Origin: Perca fluviatilis
Lineage: Eukaryota; Chordata; Actinopteri; Perciformes; Percidae
Direction: 5' to 3'
NCBI RefSeq assembly: GCF_010015445.1
Contig: NC_053112.1
Span: 34,221,498 to 34,285,497, forward strand
DNA length: 64,000 bases
Shown: one piece after another, positions 34,424 to 45,580 of the stretch
How positions within the stretch are numbered: position 1 is the stretch's first letter
Layout of the letters: the number at the start of each line of letters is the position of its first letter
The notes under the pieces: generated by a model
The model's input: the letters and a program-made list of their open reading frames with translations, nothing else
What the model was told of the DNA's origin: nothing
Database searches by the model: none
Position numbers and translations under genes: made by a program

Positions 34424-35031
34424 TTAAAGGTCCCATGTGTGTGAATTTCTCCCATCTAGCGTTGAGATCATATATCACAATCAACTCTCTCGCGCCACGC
34501 AGTTCAAAGTACATATTACAGTTTTTTTATGATGACGCCGGTCTCTTGCTCTTTTCAATATCCTTTTTCTTTTTCGGCCGAAAAAGAAGACTCCTGTTCC
34601 TGAAATTTGGATTTTGAATACAGGTGGTCCTCCATGTGTCCTTCTTCAAACTTGCCGAGGCCGGGAAGCGATGATACCCATTAGCAGCACCTGTGAGTTT
34701 ATCAAGTGACAGCGAAAACGCGAAAGGCGGAGCAGTATGTCCTGTATGTCCCTTACCGGCTAACGTATTTCAAGATTGTGCATGATTAATTAAAAATCAG
34801 TTGCTGACATTAGGAGAAACTTATAAAAGGTAAAAACAGGAGGGTATACATCAAAAGGGCAACACATGCGTCTACCCCAGTTCATGCAAATGCAAATGTA
34901 AAATTTCAAGCCAATAGGAATACTTGGAATTGATGGTGGTGGTAAATATTCATGAAAAAGGACGAGTTTGTGAACGGGCAACACAGATTTTGATAATGAA
35001 CAACTAAAAACGTTACACACTGGACCTTTAA
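34424..35031. mobile_element. TTAA MITE, AAAGGTCC termini
   Basis: TTAA lies at 34424-34427 and 35028-35031. The ends AAAGGTCCCATGTGTG and CGTTACACACTGGACCTTT are imperfect inverted repeats. No transposase frame is present. Confidence 0.75.
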
Positions 35032-35285
35032 TGCATAAAAATGGAAACAAGAAGGAAGATCAGTGTGACAACCCTGCAATGCAAAACTAATTACCTGTTT
35101 CAAAAACGGTCTGTCCCTGTCCCCTGCATATACAAAAGCTCATTCAATATTCAAAATGATATTGCAGTTGTAGAGCAGCACTGCTAATCCATACTGACTG
35201 AATGGAAGTTAAAACTTAATTTATGCTTATTCTTGCTTAGAATTAGATTAAAAGATTGATGCATATCTCATGTCTGTCCATTAAA

Positions 35286-35788
35286 CAGTGTTGTAGTCAA
35301 GACCACCTAAACTGAGACCAAGACCAGAGTGAATCAAGAATAAGACAAGAACAACACTTGGAGGGGTTGAGATCAAGTCAAGACCAAGACCAAGGCAGGG
35401 CGAGACAGAGTCAAGACCAAGACCAGACCAGTGCGAGATAGCCAGAGCTTCTTATCCTGTCTCCTGCATTCATTTTCTTGGGAGCGCATTTTAAAGGGCC
35501 GGGGAGAAGGGATTACAGTAACAGTAACACATTTCAAATTAGAAATTAGTCAAGTTATTGGTTGCATTTGGAGCAGGACATTTTACATCCAGTTACAGTA
35601 ATGCACAGGCAATTTAGTGATATCCCTGCAGTTGTAGTCTTAACCGGTCTTGAAATAAAATCTTGAGTCCTCTTTGTCTAAGACCGAGACAAGACCGCAT
35701 AAAAATGCGGTCGAATACGAGACGAGACCGAGGCCTTTAAAAAGTGGTCTTGAGACCAAGACTGATCTCGAGCACCACTACAACACTG
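35286..35788. mobile_element. hAT MITE, CAGTGTTGTAGT termini
   Basis: It begins CAGTGTTGTAGTCAAGACC and ends CACTACAACACTG. Flanks CCATTAAA (35278-35285) and CTATTAAA (35789-35796) match at 7 of 8. The interior is packed with AAGACCAAGACC/GGTCTTGA words. Confidence 0.88.
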
Positions 35789-36324
35789 CTATTAAATATG
35801 TCGATGGAGCCAGCAGCCGGTTAGCGTATAGCACAAAGACGGGAAACATGGAAACAGCTCTGTTCAATATGTAGCAAAGCAGTTGGGAACTTGACAAGAC
35901 TGCACTTGGCATTCATGAGTGCTTTCCACGGATGCAAAGGGACCCCCAAGGCAGGCATGTTGGAATTCGGATTTCACATGTTAATCAAACTTACGTTAGC
36001 AATCAGTTTCTGCAGTGAGGTGTAATGTTGGAGGATAGTGATGAAAATAGGCACCACCCATATGCTAACAGTAAGGATGCTCTCTATGGTAGCCCAATAG
36101 AAATTGACCAGGGTTTTTGTTGACATTATATATTTTTCATTACCTTGCACAGCAGCTGAAGAATCGTGGGATCACCTATTACAGAAAAAGCCATTTTGTC
36201 CGGCTTCAAGTAATGCCCTTGGTGTCCAAACCAGAGTCGGCCAAACCAATCAGCATCCTGTGAGGAGCTAAGACAGCTACAACCATGGTTATGTTGTGTG
36301 TGCTGGGCAACTGTTAATTCAAAA

Positions 36325-36510
36325 CAACAATGGTGGCTCATAAAGAGGTTAGAAGATGCTGCGATAGCATCAGTTATATCAGAAATGTACAAAGAGTATT
36401 TCTACATTGAAAGAATAGCAAAGAACAGCACCGAAGGCTTTTCTCGATGGAAAAGATGGCAAGAGTTTGATAGACAGATGGTTCATCCAATCACCTGCCA
36501 GGTAATTTTT
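36325..36510 (+). pseudogene. RecQ/DEAD-like helicase N-terminal fragment, deleted
   Basis: Starting at an ATG near 36330, the sequence is collinear (with frame changes) with a helicase start of the type LKEEQRTALKAFLDGKD. Here 36407-36460 reads LKE, a stop (TAG), then QRTAPKAFLDGKD. Directly after GKD the text jumps to GKSLI, so the part of the Walker A region between them (motif I, normally ...PTGxGKS) is missing. I recall such RecQ-like fragments as repeated in fish genomes. A helicase would use ATP to unwind DNA, but this piece has lost motif I and its frame. The plus-strand 86-codon open frame here is in a shifted frame and is not the protein. Confidence 0.4.
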
Positions 36511-36606
36511 TTAAAGTGGTTCTCCTTTTCCAAACAGTTTCCACTCTCAGATAGTTAACTGTGTAAAAAAACAAACATCTGAGAGAGTTGATTATAAATG
36601 GTACGC

Positions 36607-37390
36607 TCAAGAGTTATTTACCTCAGACGAGTTGAGTGTTGTTTTTTTGAGTAGTGGGGTCACTCTTGCCTCTTTGAGGGCGTCAGGGAAACAGCCAGTT
36701 GCCAAGGAGATGTTGATGAGATGGGTGAGGAAAGGAAGAAGGTCAGGAGCAATAGACTGGAGAAGGTGAGAAGGAATAGGATCAAGGGGGCAGGTGGTTG
36801 GGTGGGCGGAGGTAATCAAAGTAAGAATTTGATTTGGAGATAAAGGGGTGAAAGAGGAAAGAGTACTGGATGTGATGGATGGAAAGATGATTTCAGGAAG
36901 TGTGGTGGAGAATGAAGAGCGTATGTCATCTATCTCTTTTACAAAGTGGATTGGTAGAAGGGAGGAGGTGGACGGGGGGAATGTAGGAGGTTAGTGAAGA
37001 TGGAGAAAAGTTTTTTGGGGTTGGAGAAAGAGGATTTTGGTTTGACAAAAAGAGCTTTTTGCTGTAGAAATAGAGGCAGCGAAGGAGGAGAGACTGATAG
37101 ATAAGCAGATAATCTGGTTGTTTAGATTTCCGCCATTTCCTTTCCGCTGTCCGTATAGTTGATCTTCAGCACACAGTCAGATAACCACAGAGCTGGGGAG
37201 GACTTGCAAGCCTGCCATGAAGTAAGAGGACAGAGAGAGTCTAGAGAGGAGGAAAGGGTAGAGAGGAGAGTGTCTGTGGCGGTGTAGGGAGGCATGAGAA
37301 CGTAACAGTCAGATGGAGGGTGGGTTGATAAAGTAGATGATGCCAGAGAAGAAGGAGAGAGTGAACGAATGTTACGGCGGACAGGTATAG
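36607..37390 (-). pseudogene. LINE ORF2 fragment (CR1/L2-like), linker and start of RT
   Basis: On the minus strand, 37390 down to about 36820 reads in broken frames as the segment between endonuclease and RT (pieces such as LTSWQACKSSPALWLSD and FAASISTAKSSF). An open frame at 36819-36607 then contains PTTCPLDPIPSHLLQ and LKEARVTPLLKKTTLN, which is RT block 0/1 of CR1/L2-type LINEs. Both the endonuclease before and the catalytic RT after are absent. Several stops break the linker part. It is a dead internal fragment with no recognisable ends. Confidence 0.7.
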
Positions 37391-38590
37391 TGTCTTACTC
37401 ACAATTTCAACTGGGATAGTTTTGGACTTCCTAAAATCAACAATTATCTCGGTCTATCCTTTGTTTTGTCAAAATTTCGGTGAAGGTTGTCGTCTTGACC
37501 CCACGCGTCTATATATATCTTATTGTAGTCCCTTAGCAACTAACAATGTGTGAAACTTGTTTTGTTGCTCTGACTCCAATTATCCTCCATCAAAATATGT
37601 TATATTTGTATATAAATTATCAGTTACATCATGACAAAGCAGTGATTTTACCATCCACACTGTGTTGAATGGCTTTTAAGCTAAGTTTTCAGGTGTTTTA
37701 ATTTGCAATCTGAATGTCTAATGCCTTTCTGATTCTTAATTTAGCTCTTACCCGTGAACTGAATGTTCACTTTTTGTTCAAGGAATATTTAAGTGTGTGC
37801 CATCACACATGCATTGTGTGTAAATCTTCATTTCAAGCAGCTGTTTGCTTTCACATCTTTAAAGTTCTAAATTCCAACTTGAGTTCCTATTAGCTTCAGT
37901 TTTTCTGACACAAATTATTTGTGGAATTGTTGTGATGATCTGTGCTCCTCAACCTGTCGGCACAGTCCATTGGAGATTATTACTATAGTTCACTGGATTA
38001 TATTTACTGTTTTGATGGACTTTCAAGAAACAGACTTGCCAAACTTGTCTCTTGTGATAAGCATGACCAAAAGTTTCTCTTTTAAATCATTGGAGTTGGT
38101 ATGGAGTTCTCAAACGCTGAGTTTGAGACATTTTCAACCTTCTTTTGAGATAAATCAATTCAATTCAATTCAATTAAAACTTTATTCATCCCCGTAGGGA
38201 AATTCTGTTTTTAGCCTACCAGTCGTATCAACAAGACAAGACAACACTTAACCAGGCTTAACCAGGTAATGCAGTCTGGGATTCCCTCCTACAACGTTTA
38301 CTGAGGCTTCATGCCCCTATCAAAATACATGTTGTCGCTTTATTCAGTTTTTTCCTAAATATGATACCATATTCTTGTCCTTTTGATATATTACTGACCA
38401 AATTTATCTTTGGAAAAATAAGAAGGCATTTCAGACTCTTCATATCTGCTCTCTAGTATGAATATCTCCTTGTCCCCTAATTGTGTTCTTGAATGAAGAC
38501 TGCTAGCCACAGTAAGAAAGCTAAGATAAGGATTCTTCTGATCTCATCAACAGATAATTGAATGCTGCTTCTTACAAGGACATTTGTCAT
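37391..38590. other. No gene; possible LINE/SINE tail
   Basis: At 38157-38215 the sequence AATTCAATTCAATTAAAACTTTATTCATCCCCGTAGGGAAATTC resembles 3' tails of fish LINEs or SINEs. The remainder is unrecognised. Confidence 0.3.
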
Positions 38591-38596
38591 GTTTGT

Positions 38597-38650
38597 GCTT
38601 CTTGACCTTTGTGCAGCATTTGGTTGTGTTGACCTGAGTAGAGCAATTTT
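38597..38650 (+). pseudogene. Short LINE RT scrap
   Basis: Plus-strand reading gives LLDLCAAFGCVDLSRAIL, resembling the RT block LLDLSAAFDTVDHSILL of CR1/L2 LINEs with the catalytic Asp of DTVD changed. It is cut off by the Harbinger copy at about 38650. Too short to classify further. Confidence 0.4.
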
Positions 38651-39180
38651 ATGACAGATCGGGGTGGTGGGTTGCTAGGTGATGTTGAACTACGGCGGGA
38701 TCTGGTCCGGGAGTAATGCGCGATGTGCTCCTGATTGAGCGGGTGGACGGAGATGGAGTTGGGGGAGGAGGAAGGGGCACAACAGGTGCAGGTGGTGCGT
38801 TTGGAGGCCCACGCTCCATGGCTGCAGCAATCCTCTCCAGACTTGAGGAGATGCACCCGAGGGGCTGCAGCATCTTTGCCGCATCTCGCATCGGCAGCTC
38901 CCGCTGGCGTGCGCCAGGAAAATCCGCCGTCATAATAGCAATCCGCCATGGAACAAGCGCGCCTGCTCTTAAAGGGAATGTGAGATGACGCTCTGATTGG
39001 TTTATTGCACGTTACGCCCAAACCACACCTAGCTACTTCAGACCAACCCATTTTAGATTTGCGTCGGGCGCAAGAGTCATTTATCCCGCCGGTATAATAG
39101 CAACAGCGCCCGAGATCCGCCCACAAAGCTACTTGCGTTTTGCGTTTCATACTTGCGTTTCAGATCGTTAAAATAGGGCC
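38650..39180 (-). mobile_element. PIF/Harbinger copy 2, truncated
   Basis: The minus strand starts GGGCCCTATTTTAACGATCTGAAACG at 39180 and matches copies 1 and 3 until GTAGTTCAACATC near 38690. Beyond that similarity fades and the other terminus is missing. The outer flank on the plus strand is TTA, fitting the TWA target preference. It is inserted in a LINE endonuclease frame. Confidence 0.8.
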
Positions 39181-39693
39181 CTTAGACTTATTAGTCACCC
39201 TAGTCGGATCAGTAATGAGTTGAGTAAGGTTGAGACCATTAAATAAGTTTTTCTCATGAAAAGATGAGCGATCAAGCCAATTACGATTGAAATCACCCAG
39301 TAAAATCAACTCATTTGCATAGTCTAAAGAATTAATAGTAGCAAGAATACAATTTGTTGATTCAACAGGGGAATTAGGAGGTCTATAAATGTTACCTATA
39401 CTTATCTGCTTGTTTTCATGAAAAGCAATATTAACAAATAAGCATTCAAAATATACAGCTATCTCCTTTGGCATAATGAGTTCAGAAGATAAATGAGAAG
39501 AGATATAGGTGGCTACTCCCCCACCACGAGTACACCTGTCTGCTCTATACAGAGTATAACCATCAAGTTTAACATCAGCATCAGATATATCACTATTCAG
39601 CCATGTTTCAGAGAGTGTGATAACGCTAGGCTTATTATAAGAAAGCCAGGCTCTTAGTAAGTCGATTTTATGTGTCAGACTCCTAATGTTCAA
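39181..39693 (-). pseudogene. LINE endonuclease fragment
   Basis: The frame starts MNIRSLTHKIDLL and has the APE endonuclease landmarks: ITLSETWL (catalytic Glu, residues about 25-32), RADRCTRGGGVATYIS, NIYRPPNSP (about 103-111) and LLGDFNRNWLDR (about 135-146, metal-binding Asp/Asn). The last codons before the stop at 39160 come from the inverted end of the Harbinger copy, so the C-terminal SDH part of the nuclease and the entire RT are gone. The wording (NIRSL, SETWL, YRPPNSP) is nearer CR1/L2-type than the L1 at 27101-32862, yet an L1-like ORF1 lies upstream in the same direction. They may be two elements side by side. Confidence 0.75.
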
Positions 39694-39699
39694 ATGTAT

Positions 39700-40375
39700 A
39701 ACAAATAAGCCTTTACCTATACTGATTCTTCAAAAATAAATAAATAGGAGAGTTGGGGAGAAAAGGGTGAAGGGGAGGGGAGAGCATATAACACAAATGT
39801 TTACAAACATTTACACACAAACACTCACACACGCACACCACGATACACACACAAGAGTACAGCAACTGGTCAAGCCTAGGCATAAAATGAATTTAAAAGA
39901 AACAAGAAAAAAAAAAACAGAAGTCAAACAAACAAGAATGCAGACTCAGGCCACAAAAACATTAACTGGAAATGCATTATACATAAGCTATCCTAAATGT
40001 TTCACTATACAGACCACATTATTATGAGACAGCCCATAGGCTGTAACAAAACAAAACAAAAAAAAATAAAAATAAAGAGATAGCCTAGTAGAACTCAGTG
40101 AGAAGCTGAAAATGCAAATTAAAGAAACTAAATAATATTTATCAGCCACTGAATTCATTTTTATTATTAATATATGTCCAGCCCTATAGGCTAAAGGGAA
40201 TAAAAGAAAAAGAAAAGCATCTCAATATTCTGGTCTGGAAGGAAATTATCAATCATTTCCATATCATATAAACGTTCAAGAAATAAGCAAATACATCCAG
40301 ATTACGCTACTGCAAACAAACATCAACAACAACCAAACAATAGACTACCTTAAACAGGCCAGGAGCAGTCCGTCA
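39700..40375. other. A/C-rich spacer of the LINE
   Basis: Lies between the ORF1 stop (40379) and the endonuclease start. It is A-rich on the plus strand with no open frame of note. Confidence 0.3.
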
Positions 40376-40378
40376 TTT

Positions 40379-41132
40379 AAGTTGTAATTCCTGCAGAAAC
40401 TTTTCAGCTTCCACTGAGGTTTTGCACAGCAGCGATTTACCATCAGAGATAATCTTGAGCGTAGCAGGGTAGTGCAAGGACTATTTAATGTCCAGTTCAC
40501 GGAGTTTCTTTTTGATATCATCAAACTCCCGACGCTTTTGGAGAAGACTGGTACTGAAATCCGGGAAGATATGAACACGTTTGTCATTGTACTTAAGTTC
40601 TTCTTTTTCACGGGCAAGTCGTAGGATTTTAAACTTATCCTGTAGACTGAGGAGTTTCACCAGGATAGGCCTCGGAGCAAAATTCTTCTGGTTCCGTGAC
40701 TGTTGCATAGGGAAGCGGTGAACCCGCTCTAGAAGTGGAGGTACCGGAAAATTTTCCTCAACCAGAAGCTGCTGGATTAGGCCGCCGATGAATCCATGGA
40801 TGTTTTTACCCTCAGCTTTTTCAGGCACATGAATGAAGCGAAGATTGTAGGCCCTGCTTCGGTTTTCAGCATCATCCAGTTTATCCCGCAAATGTAAGTT
40901 TTCACCCTTGAGTGACTTTTTGTATGTCAGATAAGTTGTCCTCATTGGAGCTGACCCTATGTTCAAGCTCCGCTACATGGTCGCCTAGCGTTGTTAGAGA
41001 GCCATGAATCGACATTAAACTTGACTGAATATTGTCCATTTTTGTGTCAAAGTGTGATAACATTTCAGCTTTCAGTTGTTGTATGGTATCCACTATAAAC
41101 TTGTTGGTAACTGATTGCTCCATGATGGACAT
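40379..41132 (-). pseudogene. LINE ORF1 (L1-type), broken
   Basis: From the ATG at 41132 the frame gives a coiled-coil region (IQQLKAEMLSHFDTKMDN, LGDHVAELEHRVSSNEDNL) and ends near 40902. From about 40966 in another frame it continues with LRDKLDDAENRSRAYNLRF (RRM start), RPILVKLLSLQDKFKILR and VHIFPDFS. A TAG at 40481-40483 then interrupts, after which YPATLKIISDGKSLL (C-terminal domain) reads on to a stop at 40379. It has one frameshift and one stop. The domain order is that of L1 ORF1 RNA-binding proteins. Confidence 0.75.
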
Positions 41133-41618
41133 CAGGCGCTGTAAATCAGATGCTTTGAGGATGTTGCTTACAAAGCGTCAATGTGCAAGTATAAATTGCA
41201 TTCGTAGCGAGAAAATGAAATGATTTATAAATTATTTGAAGGCAAATCTAGTCATTCTTGCAGGTCTGACTTCCTCAAACGCTCACGCCGCCGCCATCTT
41301 GGTAACTGAACACTGTCATAGTTAATCTTGATCGCTATAAATTTATGAGTACTGTCGATAGCAAAAAAAATGAACAGAATCGGTCCTAGAACAGAATCGG
41401 TCCGAGTTGCTGCAGCTAATGCCCATAGCTCCCAGTTAGCTAAAACGGCAGTTTTGGGGGCATAATCTAAAGAGTGCCTCTTAACAGACACAAAATGCAA
41501 TTATAATGTCTGTGCAACATGAACAGGGCTCTTACGTGACAACACAATGCGTTTTCAACTCAGACATCCTGCCGCTAGCTCATCCTGCTAGCTGCCAGCT
41601 GCCAGCTGCTAGCTGCCG

Positions 41619-41906
41619 TCAGGGAGTGTGTTCAGCCAGGCTTCTGTGGTAATAATCACGCATCAGCTCCATGTGTATTTGTAACTCATCTATTGTGTGT
41701 GACATCGATCTGGCGTTGGTGAGTAGCACCTTGTGAGTAGGATTCTTGGCAGTGGCGATTTGTGTGGTAGTTTCCTTAGCCGGGCTAGCAGGCCCGACCG
41801 GCGTCCTTGCTTCTCCTTCCTCCCCGCCTTCCTTCGCCTGCCGCGGCCGACAACAATACAACGAGCGCCCGCTGGTCTGGTGGATGTCCTCCAGAGGACA
41901 GGTCAT
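41619..41906 (-). pseudogene. LINE ORF2 N-terminal fragment in left foldback arm
   Basis: The minus-strand frame includes KVLLTNARSMSHTIDELQIH (residues about 58-77), matching the opening of CR1/L2-type LINE ORF2, where NxRSLxxKxDEL precedes the endonuclease. A basic segment precedes it. No endonuclease follows. The same stretch occurs inverted at 48767-49044, so this captured fragment is part of the palindromic arm. Confidence 0.5.
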
Positions 41907-42047
41907 GCCTTCGCGGCGAAATTTTTTAGTTTATTTCCCCCTAAAAAATAGGTGTGGTTATGACCATATCAGTGACTATGTAACTACATGGAAACGCGAT
42001 AAATTATGTCTGTGGCTTGCACAATAGCGTTACTGAAGGCTAGTAGG

Positions 42048-42227
42048 CTAACTGTAGCTCGCGCTTGGAGCAGTTGCTTCATCTGCCTGTTGCCCCTCTG
42101 TCTGTCTCGTTCTTTCCAACTCTTGTGAGGCTAGTTCTTCGTCTGTATACTCGGGTTTGAATAAATAAGGACGACCATCAAACTCAAAAGCCTCTTCCAT
42201 GTGTTCAATATCTTCTATATTCTCCAT
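42048..42227 (-). CDS. 59-codon ORF in foldback loop, P2X7-C-like N-terminus
   Basis: An ATG at 42227 opens a frame of 59 codons ending TAG at 42048. It begins MENIEDIEHMEEAFEFDGRP and continues YLFKPEYTDEELASQELERT. I recall EFDGRPYLFEPEYTDEEL as the start of multicopy fish proteins annotated 'P2X purinoceptor 7-like', a Cys-rich soluble domain and not the channel. The Cys-rich part, expected downstream, is missing: the frame stops exactly where the palindromic arm starts. It may be a captured, truncated copy. Whether it is expressed is unknown, and no promoter is identified. The assignment rests on memory of one motif. Confidence 0.45.
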   Translation of the reverse strand: MENIEDIEHMEEAFEFDGRPYLFKPEYTDEELASQELERTRQTEGQQADEATAPSASYS

Positions 42228-42984
42228 AGTTACGTTACTCCAAGCTTCTCTCTTGTGAAAAGAAATATCTCAGCTAGTAAAGACTTGAATAAATCGGTTG
42301 CTGCGAAAATGCAACAGATGACAAGTTGACCTAACGTCCACACATCAGTTTTATAAAAACATATCTTCTGTTACTGTAGGTATTATTTTGCATGCAGTAA
42401 ATACAGCACATTGAAGACTTGAGGTCAAGTCGTACGCTTTTCACACACTACGCTCTGATCTGCACACTGCTGTTTACCTTTTCCTGCTACAACTGAATTC
42501 CCACGGGACAGCGCAAGGCTACAGCTAGACTTCAGTAACACTATTGTGCAAGCCACAGACATCATTTATCGCGTTTCCATGTCGTTACATAGTCACTGAT
42601 ATGGTCATAACCACTACAGTGCTCAATTACCTATTTTGAGGGGGGAATAAACCAGGGTTCTAAATTAACTTTTTTCATCACCAGCCAATGTGGCTGGTAA
42701 TATACTTCATTTTTTCACATCAACATTTCACATTTTTGTATTGTCCCAAAGTCAATAACAAAGTCAAACTGTGCAAAACGCATAATGTTTTATTCTTGGC
42801 TTTAGGTTACCAGCCAATCAGAATTTCCACTAGCCAATTTTTTTCTGGTGAAAATAAGAAAGTGCCACTGAATGCATTTGATCATTGTATTAACATTGTT
42901 GGCATGAAAAATACATATAAAGTTCAATACATACAACAAAATATACACAGAAAGTGCAAACATTTAATTTCAAGTTTGGGATCG

Positions 42985-43069
<85 letters not shown>

Positions 43070-43095
43070 CCTACCTATCTATCTATCTATCTATC
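42985..43095. repeat. (ATCT)n microsatellite
   Basis: About 27 tetranucleotide units with one ACCT variant pair at 43069-43076. Confidence 0.95.
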
Positions 43096-43112
43096 ATTTG
43101 AATCGCATGTCT

Positions 43113-43165
43113 TCAGAGCTCTTCTTCTTCAGAGGTGGTGCCATCAGAATCTGAGCCACCCTCTG
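43113..43165 (-). pseudogene. Last codons of the ZNF862-like transposase
   Basis: Downstream (minus) of the foldback insertion the transposase frame resumes with an acidic tail GGSDSDGTTSEEEEL and stops at 43113. Removing the foldback and one copy of the CCTCTG duplication puts it in frame with the exon at 45581-45912. Confidence 0.75.
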
Positions 43166-43248
43166 TATGAAGGTAAATATGGTGCAAAACGTGAGAGCTT
43201 GTAGAATACAATGTGAGAACTTGCAGAACAAAATAATTTAACTTGTAT

Positions 43249-43400
43249 GTTAAAATTTGCACTTGTAAAATAAAAATTTGCACTTGTAAAATAAAAATTT
43301 GCACTTGTAAAATAAAAATTTGCACTTGTAAAATAAAAATGTGCACTTGTAAAATAAAATTTGCACTTGTAAAATAAAAATTTGCACTTGTAAAAATATT
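43249..43400. repeat. Subterminal tandem repeat, 19-20-bp unit
   Basis: Seven or so copies of TTGCACTTGTAAAATAAAAA near the left end of the foldback element; inverted partner at 45340-45490. Confidence 0.85.
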
Positions 43401-45339
43401 CACATTTGAAGTCACAAAAGAAAAAAACATGAGAGCTTGTAAAAAAATCTGAACTTGTAAATTGAAATTTGCACTTGTAGAAAAATATTCACAAATGTGT
43501 AGATTGATATTTGCATGAACACAATGACAGCTGCAAACTTGTAATGCAACGTATACTCATGTACTTTTTTTTTACTCAGGTTGATTTTCCATCACAACCA
43601 CAACTCAGTGATTACAACCTCGGATCTGTCACTGTATGCGCGCTCTGGCATCACAAAGAGGCGAATCTGGCCTCGACTTTTGCAACACTTGTTGCGATAC
43701 ATTTGGTGCAAAACTAATTTGTACCTGTGGACTTAGGCTGTGGAGCTCTGATCCAACAGAACGGGGAAAGCAGGGTTTCTATCGCCAGATGAGGGACAAC
43801 TCTGTCCGGCTTATTTAGCTATGTCGCATGGAAGCCTGGTTAAATAGCAAGCTAGCGTTAGCTAACTAACCAACCAGCCTGATTCTAAATAAATACCCTT
43901 TAATTATCTTAACACTTTTTAACAGTCAAACTGAAACACTGGCGGTGAGCTCCAGGTCCTGCACGCGCAGGACGGACCCGTCACCAGCGGCCGAACCGAG
44001 CGAGCAACATCGCTATTATTGCCAGAAAGCTTCGCTGCCGACCTCGACCTGCAGTCGGAGCTCCAGCGGGACACAGAGAGCCCCGCACCCGGTAGCAGCT
44101 CACCGCTAGTGTTGGTGGAATAGCAAGCTAGCGTTAGCTAACTAACCAGCTTCTAAATAAATACCTTTTAGTTATCTAAACACTTTAACAGTCAAACTGA
44201 AACACTGGCGGTGAGCTCCAGGTCCTGCAGCCGGCCGGACCGTCATCAGCGGGTAATAACACGTGCCAAGTTCTGCATCCCTGCCAAGACTTCCATCCAT
44301 AAGGGGAAATAATGATTTTATAAGGCAAAGTAGCTACTGTTTAATTAAAATGTAGGCTATATACATTCCTTTGTCATGTTCATCAATGATGATTATAATT
44401 TTACAACGTTTAGAGACATCAATGTTTTATCAGACTATCATTTCCTTGCTACCTGGGTGCAAATCTCGGCAGCAACGAGGGTTAAGAGATGACGCATTAT
44501 TCGGCAAAAATAATTGCTGCTGCCCGCGAGGTGGATGTAATTCTGCAGAAGCTATTGTTGCTGCCCAAGCGGGTGCAATGATTGGCAGTGAGGCACAACA
44601 TCAGCAAAGCAAGCTGTGGTCATGGCCGGGGGATGTGCCGATGCTACCGGGTGCGGGGCTCTGTGTGTCCCGCGTGGCGTCCGACTGCAGGTCGAGGGTG
44701 GCAGCGAAGCTTTCTGGCAATAATAGCGATGTTGCTCCGCTGGCCGATACCCGCTGATGACGTTCGTCTGCGGCTGCAGGACCTGGAGCTCACCGCCAGT
44801 GTTTCAGTTTGACTGTTAAAAAGTGTTAAGATAATTAAAAGGTATTTATTTAGAATGAAGGCTGGTTGGTTAGTTAGCTAACGCTAGCTTGCTATTTAAC
44901 CAGGCTTCCATGCACATAGCTAAATAAGCCGGACAGAGTTGTCCCTCATCTGGCGATAGAAACCCGCTTTCCCCGTTCTGTTGGATCAGAGCTCCACAGC
45001 CTAAGTCCACAGGTACAAATTAGTTTTGCACCAAATGTATCGCGCAAAGTGTTGCAAAAGTCGAGGCGCAGATTCGCCTCTTTGTGATGCGAAGCGCATA
45101 CAGTGACGAATTCGAGAGGTTGTAATCACTGAGTTGTGGTTGTGATGAAAAATCAACCTGAGTAAAAAAAAAGTACATGAGTAAATGTTGCATTACAAGT
45201 TTGCAGCTGTCATTGTGTTCATGCAAATATCAATCTACACATTTGTGAATATTTTTTCTACAAGTGCAAATTTCAATTTACAAGTTCAGATTTTTTTACA
45301 AGCTCTCATGTTTTTTTCTTTTGTGACTTCAAATGTGAA

Positions 45340-45490
45340 TAATTTTTACAAGTGCAAATTTTTATTTTACAAGTGCAAATTTTTATTTTACAAGTGCACA
45401 TTTTTATTTTACAAGTGCAAATTTTTATTTTACAAGTGCAAATTTTTATTTTACAAGTGCAAATTTTTATTTTACAAGTGCAAATTTTAA
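45340..45490. repeat. Subterminal tandem repeat, inverted partner
   Basis: Seven or so copies of TTTTTATTTTACAAGTGCAA, the complement of the array at 43249-43400. Confidence 0.85.
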
Positions 45491-45580
45491 CATACAAGTT
45501 AAATTATTTTGTTCTGCAAGTTCTCACATTGTATTCTACAAGCTCTCACGTTTTGCACCATATTTACCTTCATACCTCTG

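Larger units (their letters stand above)
39181..41312 (-). mobile_element. 5' part of an L1-like LINE
   Basis: Read right to left: a 5' end with CAAGATGGCGGCGGCGTGAGC (about 41305-41275), ORF1 (about 41132-40379), a spacer and the first part of ORF2 (39693-39181). It stops where Harbinger copy 2 begins. Its 5' edge meets the palindromic TTAA element at about 41312. Confidence 0.7.
43166..45574. mobile_element. Foldback element with roughly 0.9-kb inverted arms
   Basis: Begins TATGAAGGTAAATATGGTGCAAAACG and ends CGTTTTGCACCATATTTACCTTCATA. The arms (43166 to about 44110, and about 44630-45574) are imperfect inverted copies. Flanks CCTCTG at 43160-43165 and 45575-45580 are a 6-bp duplication. 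Each arm carries subterminal tandem 19-20-bp units TTGCACTTGTAAAATAAAAA. The left arm also has a direct duplication (43922-43970 and 44184-44235). No transposase is visible; superfamily unknown. Confidence 0.88.

Noticed and set aside
42688..43154. Poly-SIYL 'membrane' proteins
   Set aside because: Produced by the ATCT microsatellite in any of its frames.
42983..43430. CRISPR-like array at 43249-43400
   Set aside because: Units are contiguous without spacers and the context is a eukaryotic transposon.
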